From positions 132,976 through 196,975 of the forward strand of contig CALMUP010000008.1 of NCBI GenBank assembly GCA_937872895.1: a stretch of DNA of 64,000 nt, read 5' to 3'. The stretch is from an uncultured Verrucomicrobiota bacterium. GTDB taxonomy: Bacteria > Verrucomicrobiota > Kiritimatiellia > CAIVKH01. Position numbers and translations under genes: made by a program. The notes under the pieces were generated by a model. That model made no database searches. It saw only the letters and a list, made by a program, of their open reading frames with translations, and had not been told where the DNA came from. Shown piece by piece: positions 59,711 to 64,000 of the stretch; position 1 is the stretch's first letter, and the number at the start of each line of letters is the position of its first letter.

Positions 59711-60514
59711 TTAGAGCTTCCGCGCCGATTGCCGCAGCTTGGGCAGGGTGCCGGCAACCAGCTCCCGCAGGCGGGCCAGTGCGTTTTTCATCGCATCGCT
59801 CGAGTCGGCCAGCATCCGGACCAGCACCAGGTCCGGGGCGGGTTGGGTGATGCCCGTATGGACTTCCGGATCCGACCAGGCCAGCGCCGCCTCCTGCCAG
59901 TCACGCACCGGGAGCCGGTGCGGTGAGGCAATCATCACGTTGGCGAAGTAGCGGGGTGGGGTACCGCGCACATCCGCCAGGCTGTGATCCGAAGGGTTCA
60001 GGTGGTAATGTTCCGCCAGCACCAGCCGATCGTTGATGCGCACGTGCGTCCTCCACGCGATGCGCTCGAAGGCAAAGGCCTCTCCGTGGGCCACCCGGCC
60101 GGGGGCGAGGGTTTCCACGAGGTAAGCGGAACTTCCGGCGGCCAGGTCGATCGTGGTCTCCTGCCGGTAGCGGCAGCCGCGTTGCGGGATGAACAGCTCG
60201 GGCATCCACTCCAGCCAGGCGCCGTCCGCGACGGATATCTGCTGGGTCAACGTGGCTTCCCCCTGCGGCATGGTGTGGATCCGGCTGGCGCTCGGCGAGG
60301 TCAGCAGAACCGATGCCCCCGGCTCGACCCGCACCTCCATGGCCAGATGATCCCCGGCGAACACCCCCGCCGTCGCATTCACCGCCTGCACCAGCAACAC
60401 CTCGCCATCCCAGTAGGGCTTGCTCAAGTGCCACGGGGCAGAAACCTCCTGGTACCCGATTCCACTACGACCATCGGGTTGTAACCGGCATTCGATCTTG
60501 AACGCTCCGCGCAT
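59711..60514 (-). CDS. ureD: UreD/UreH urease accessory protein, orphan
   Basis: 267 residues. HLSKPYWDGEVLLVQAVNAT, GVFAGDHLAMEVRVEPGASV and LLTSPSASRIHTMPQGEATL are the UreD beta-helix opening. LEWMPELFIPQRGCRYRQET is the signature WxPxP.I.F-like segment, and SSAYLVETLAPGRVAHGEAF the next. UreD holds apo-urease for nickel loading with UreF and UreG. No ureABC, ureE, F or G gene is in the window, so it is either an orphan or has partners elsewhere. Convergent with ribE, 18 bases apart. Confidence 0.85.
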   Translation of the reverse strand: MRGAFKIECRLQPDGRSGIGYQEVSAPWHLSKPYWDGEVLLVQAVNATAGVFAGDHLAMEVRVEPGASVLLTSPSASRIHTMPQGEATLTQQISVADGAWLEWMPELFIPQRGCRYRQETTIDLAAGSSAYLVETLAPGRVAHGEAFAFERIAWRTHVRINDRLVLAEHYHLNPSDHSLADVRGTPPRYFANVMIASPHRLPVRDWQEAALAWSDPEVHTGITQPAPDLVLVRMLADSSDAMKNALARLRELVAGTLPKLRQSARKL

Positions 60515-60832
60515 GACGGGTTGGTACCATGTGACCGAGCAGTGGCCAATTACTTTTGTTCAGGGGGAAGCGGCCAAACACGATCTAAACAAACAAGACA
60601 TCAAAACGTTTTATTATTACTAACCAGCTAAATGTGTTTGCGGTTTATCGGGGATACCCTGAATATGGTAGTGGTGATTTCATCAGGTATCATTTCAGGG
60701 AGCAAGCGTGGCCGCCGGTCCACTCGTCATCCGTCCGGTACTTGCCCTGCTTACCAGCAGCGATTGTTGTTTCGTGTGCTGATAGCGAACCGACAGTCAC
60801 CCATCACATGACGTATTTCCGAGGAGTACCCC
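60515..60832. other. Intergenic region ahead of secreted protein cluster
   Basis: 318 bp with lower G+C than its neighbours, such as the stretch ACGTTTTATTATTACTAA near 60,605. It must hold promoters for ureD (leftward) and the secreted protein (rightward). GAGGAGTA at about 60,821-60,828 is the ribosome site of the next gene. No gene seen; short frames at 60,634-61,011 are out of phase shadows. Confidence 0.4.
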
Positions 60833-61891
60833 ATGAAGCAGCCCCGACCATTGATTTCTCGCGTGCGCGTCAATACCAATTGGTTGTCGGGGTTGAGTAT
60901 TGCTCTGGCATTCGTGTGGTCTGTCGGTTTGTCGCACGCGCAATCCGGCCATTTGCGAACGCAGGTCATCGAACTCAATCCCGGATGGAATGCGGTTTAT
61001 CTGGAGGTTGATCCACCGGTATCGAGTCCGGGCGTGTTGCTCGATGGTCTGCCGATCGACGTCGTAGCGACCTTCTCCGATGCCTCCACCGGTGCCCAGT
61101 ATATCAGCAATCCAACCGTGAACATGTTGCAGTCATACGGATGGGCCGTGTGGTATGCGCCGGACCGTTCGGATGCCTTTTTGTCCAACCTGTATTCGTT
61201 GCCCGGGGCAAAATCGTATCTCGTTTTTAGCCGTACCAATGCGACATGGACGGTTTTGGGTAGTCCTGCCCTGGTGCAGGTTGCATGGCAACCGAATGCC
61301 TATACGCTGGCCGGTTTTCCGTTGCTCAAAGGTAGTGAGCCGACGTTTGCGCAGTTCTTCCGTGGATCACCCGCGCACAAGCACAACCGCATTTACCGGC
61401 TGGTGAATGGCCTTTGGCGTCAAGTGGTAAATCCGGCGGCCGAGACCATGAAGGCCGGTGAGGCCTACTGGATCTTCTCGCAAGGACGCTCACGGTACAA
61501 CGGCCCGCTTGACGTCACTACCGGAACCCGATTCGGAGTGGTCCTTGATGCCGTTTCCGGTTCCCAAATCACCTTCAGGAATCGTACCGATCATCCCATC
61601 AGCTATACGGTTGATCATGTGGCATTGCCCGGACAACCAATCCCGTTGAGCACGCCGATCCCTTCGGTTGAAACCACCACCGGCAACACGGGTACAACCT
61701 ACCTCCACTACGAAGCCGGTTCATTTACCCAAACCTTTCCTCCGTTGGCTGGCGGAAAGGCGATTCGCTGGCCAGTAGTGCTTCGCGCCTACGATGCCGG
61801 AACCGGAGCGATGCATTCCCTGCTGAAAATCACCTCGGATCTGGGAACCGTAACCTACCTACCCGTGACCGCTTCGCGCGGCGATGACTAG
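60833..61891 (+). CDS. Secreted protein of 'PGWNAVYLEV' type, unknown function
   Basis: 352 residues from ATG 60833 (GAGGAG upstream). The signal sequence is SGLSIALAFVWSVGLSHAQS, after a 17-residue N-terminal extension. The mature start LRTQVIELNPGWNAVYLEVD then GVLLDGLPIDVVATFSDAST, WYAPDRSDAFLSNLYSLPGA, LAGFPLLKGSEPTFAQFFRG and KAGEAYWIFSQGRSRYNGPL is a pattern I associate with large secreted proteins of Verrucomicrobia/Kiritimatiellota. Function is unknown; it is likely cell-surface or outer-membrane-associated. Overlaps nothing; the next gene follows after 28 bases. Confidence 0.7.
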   Translation: MKQPRPLISRVRVNTNWLSGLSIALAFVWSVGLSHAQSGHLRTQVIELNPGWNAVYLEVDPPVSSPGVLLDGLPIDVVATFSDASTGAQYISNPTVNMLQSYGWAVWYAPDRSDAFLSNLYSLPGAKSYLVFSRTNATWTVLGSPALVQVAWQPNAYTLAGFPLLKGSEPTFAQFFRGSPAHKHNRIYRLVNGLWRQVVNPAAETMKAGEAYWIFSQGRSRYNGPLDVTTGTRFGVVLDAVSGSQITFRNRTDHPISYTVDHVALPGQPIPLSTPIPSVETTTGNTGTTYLHYEAGSFTQTFPPLAGGKAIRWPVVLRAYDAGTGAMHSLLKITSDLGTVTYLPVTASRGDD

Positions 61892-61919
61892 GCAGCTCCG
61901 ATTGAGAAGGAAACCAATT

Positions 61920-63746
61920 ATGCGCGCCACACCATGGAAGTTCCTCGGCTTGCTTGCCGCCACCATCACCCTGAGCCTGTTGGCTGTTCAACCTGGTTTC
62001 GCCCAGGCGAGTCCTTACCGGGGCTTGTGGATTGGTTCGATTTCACTCGACTCCGTGAACGAAGTTCCGGTTCCGCTCGATGCCGCCAACATCCCGATCG
62101 CCCCCGATCCTGAAGTGCCCACGCCGGCATTCGACCGAGCCGACTTGCGCCTGATCATCCATGTAAACGGTGCCGGTCAGGCGTTTCTGCTAAAGGATGT
62201 TGCCATTCTAAACCGTGTGTACGGTCAGATGACCAACAATGCCGCCGTGATGGCGGGTCCGGATGACCTGTCGCTGGTTACTGATCCTCGCCTGTACCCG
62301 GTATTCCCGCCGCAACCGGCCATGCGGTACGCCAGCGCCGCGTTTGATTTCGGTGATGCCGCCGCCACCGATGCCCTTGATGCCCTGGTCGAGGAGGCGG
62401 CCAGTCAAACTGCGGCCTTGACCCTGACCAGCACTGCAGATCTTTCTACGCAGGGTGGGCGGGTGCAATTGCGCAACGATATTGTCGCCGCAGTACAACC
62501 TGATCTCGTTACCATCGTTGAACAGGCCGATGTCGCCGAGGCCTTCGGTCAGTTTATCCAAACCTTCAATTCCGCCGCCTTGTCCGCCATTATCGCCGAC
62601 ACCAGCGATCCGGTTGTTTCCAATTTGCTCACGGCCGCCACCGATTTGCGCGATCAGTCGTTTTACCAGGATTCCCGCGCCATCGACATGGTCAATGACG
62701 TGGTGGCCGCGGTAAATGATGCGGATCCGACCAACCGTTTCACTGCCGCCCATCATACCGCCTCGTCGTACGCCGATACCGCCAATCTGTATCAGCGCTT
62801 CATTGCCGGCGGAACGTTTGGTGACATGATTGCGGCCGCCGCCTCTGAAGCCGCCACCTTGGCGCAGGATGTCGGTGCCACCACTGAATCCGTTGCCCTC
62901 TTGCTCCGTTCCCTGGATGCCTCGGTCGCCGCCCTCAATGCCGCTCTTCTGGCCAAGGTCCCGATGTACACGGATAACCGTTCCGTGGCCGCTGTCGATA
63001 CCGTCCTCCAGTCCATCGCCGAGGCCGCGGTTGACCATGCATCAGAGCCGGTCGGTGACATCGCCGACCTCGCGGAACAGGCCGGCCGCATCGCCCTCTC
63101 CGACATGATCGCCCGCTATCCGTTGCCCACCCAGACCCCGACCCTCGACTATACCGCGTTCGCCACCTCGCCTGCACTCGCGGCGGCGCCTGCCCTTGCT
63201 ATCGCCGCAGCTGCGGATGCCGCGATCTCCGAACGCGCCTTCAACGTCCTGTATACGACGAATTCCGTTTATGCTGCTGCCAAGATCGCCGCCATCAACG
63301 CGCTTTCCGCCGCCTACCGCGACGCCGCACGGGTTATGCGTACGGAACTCCCCCTCGAGGGCGATTTCGCACCCGGCGCCGGAGACAACCGTCCCGTAGC
63401 CAGTCTGCCTCAACCCTCCGACCTTGGCGCCCCGGGCCTGACCGGCCGGGTGTACCTTCCCGCCAACCACCCGACCAACCCGTTCCGCCACCGTCGTCAC
63501 CCGGACCATACCCGCGGCTTCGACATCGAGCGGTTGATCCGGATTGATTTCGACGGACTCTCCGGCGATCCCCTCGAGGCCGCCGGTTACGGCGTTGAAA
63601 GGATCCGCGGCATCTACCGCGAAGAGGTCTTCGGCTTGCACAAGCCACTCGGCCCCGACCCCGTCAACCAGCCCATCGGAATCCGCACCGAGGGCCGCTT
63701 TGAACTCAACCGCATCAGCCTGATCGACTCCCTGAACTCCTTCTGA
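61920..63746 (+). CDS. Secreted Ala-rich protein with conserved C-terminal NPFRHRRHPDH motif
   Basis: 608 residues from ATG 61920 (AGAAGG upstream). RATPWKFLGLLAATITLSLL and VQPGFAQ form the signal sequence. SPYRGLWIGSISLDSVNEVP begins the mature part. The middle (about 150-490) is helical and Ala/Asp/Thr-rich with repeated ATDALDALVEEAASQTAALT type heptads. The C-terminus has HPTNPFRHRRHPDHTRGFDI then YREEVFGLHKPLGPDPV and EGRFELNRISLIDSL, a beta-rich end that recurs in related secreted proteins. Possibly half of a larger protein together with the upstream gene. Confidence 0.65.
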   Translation: MRATPWKFLGLLAATITLSLLAVQPGFAQASPYRGLWIGSISLDSVNEVPVPLDAANIPIAPDPEVPTPAFDRADLRLIIHVNGAGQAFLLKDVAILNRVYGQMTNNAAVMAGPDDLSLVTDPRLYPVFPPQPAMRYASAAFDFGDAAATDALDALVEEAASQTAALTLTSTADLSTQGGRVQLRNDIVAAVQPDLVTIVEQADVAEAFGQFIQTFNSAALSAIIADTSDPVVSNLLTAATDLRDQSFYQDSRAIDMVNDVVAAVNDADPTNRFTAAHHTASSYADTANLYQRFIAGGTFGDMIAAAASEAATLAQDVGATTESVALLLRSLDASVAALNAALLAKVPMYTDNRSVAAVDTVLQSIAEAAVDHASEPVGDIADLAEQAGRIALSDMIARYPLPTQTPTLDYTAFATSPALAAAPALAIAAAADAAISERAFNVLYTTNSVYAAAKIAAINALSAAYRDAARVMRTELPLEGDFAPGAGDNRPVASLPQPSDLGAPGLTGRVYLPANHPTNPFRHRRHPDHTRGFDIERLIRIDFDGLSGDPLEAAGYGVERIRGIYREEVFGLHKPLGPDPVNQPIGIRTEGRFELNRISLIDSLNSF

Positions 63747-63755
63747 GGCCGCATC

Positions 63756-64000
63756 ATGAATGACTCCATCACTTCCCGTGTAGGTTCGGTTATCCGGCTG
63801 ACTGCCGCATGCGCCGCCGCACTCCTGCTCTGGGTGCCCGCCGCCACCGCACAACAGAACGACATGGCCTTTACCGCGACCATCCGGCCGTGGGGCACCA
63901 ACTCCTTTGATATCACCATCCAGAACGATACCCTGGAATCCATCACCGGCTTGTCCATCCTGATGGATGGCACTGATCACAAATTCGCCTACATCTACTC
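63756..64000 (+). CDS. Secreted protein, N-terminal part (cut by window end)
   Basis: About 81 residues from ATG 63756. A signal sequence IRLTAACAAALLLWVPAATA is followed by QQNDMAFTATIRPWGTNSFD and ITIQNDTLESITGLSIL. No family recognised; it begins 9 bases after the previous stop, so it belongs to the same run of secreted proteins. Confidence 0.6.
   Translation, partial: MNDSITSRVGSVIRLTAACAAALLLWVPAATAQQNDMAFTATIRPWGTNSFDITIQNDTLESITGLSILMDGTDHKFAYIY

Overview
The window comes from a high-G+C Gram-negative bacterium. It carries Kdo transferase (waaA), UDP-GlcNAc acyltransferase (lpxA), a Wzy/WaaL-type O-antigen ligase and lipoprotein signal peptidase, so it builds an LPS outer membrane. 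The eukaryote-like IleRS, the DksA-like protein with a Lys/Ala/Pro-rich tail, and the secreted proteins at the right end with a 'PGWNAVYLEVDP' opening all recall the PVC superphylum (Kiritimatiellota/Verrucomicrobiota). That placement is an inference from protein style; there is no rRNA in the window.

Region 1 (1-5.6 kb) is an integrative element next to a tRNA-Leu gene. It has the tail of one tyrosine recombinase, an excisionase-like HTH gene, a RepA-like replication ATPase followed by iteron-like ATATTCGAC repeats and a hairpin, several tiny ORFs, and a complete second tyrosine recombinase. Genes overlap by GTGA/ATGA junctions. Region 2 (5.6-20 kb) is core genome: hemW, dprA, topA, xerC, waaA, a GltD-like oxidoreductase, a periplasmic peroxiredoxin and a two-domain acyltransferase. 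Several long inverted repeats lie between these genes, including two loci of GTTGAAC-type heptamers. A decayed brnT with an intact brnA sits at 20.1-20.6 kb. Region 3 (21-38.5 kb) holds tig-clpP-clpX, a 5'-nucleotidase, O-antigen ligase, a site-2 protease, a CCA-adding enzyme, glycogen phosphorylase, an oligoribonuclease-like gene, dus and psuG.

Region 4 (38,502-40,762) is the main discovery. It is a four-cassette integron array without an integrase (a CALIN), packed between the convergent 3' ends of psuG and rlmN. Four attC-like hairpins of 54-63 bp can be folded by eye. For three of the four cassettes the 7-bp sequence at the 5' end is the exact reverse complement of the R'' box in that cassette's own 3' attC; the fourth matches 6 of 7. 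The cassettes hold an apparently non-coding segment, a higBA toxin-antitoxin pair with its own promoter and operator, a small lipoprotein, and a CTP-synthase-like glutaminase relative that keeps the nucleophile Cys but has lost the FHPE motif.

Region 5 (40.8-60.5 kb) is core genome: rlmN, ileS, a dksA-like gene, lspA, miaA-hflX-radC-lpxA-PDZ, a Cache-domain histidine kinase overlapping a DUF3365 haem protein, and an FMN riboswitch ahead of ribBA-ribH-nusB-ftsY, then ribD-ribE. A lower-G+C GxxExxY gene interrupts the riboflavin cluster, and an orphan ureD follows. Region 6 (60.8-64 kb) is a run of secreted proteins of unknown function, the last one cut by the window edge.
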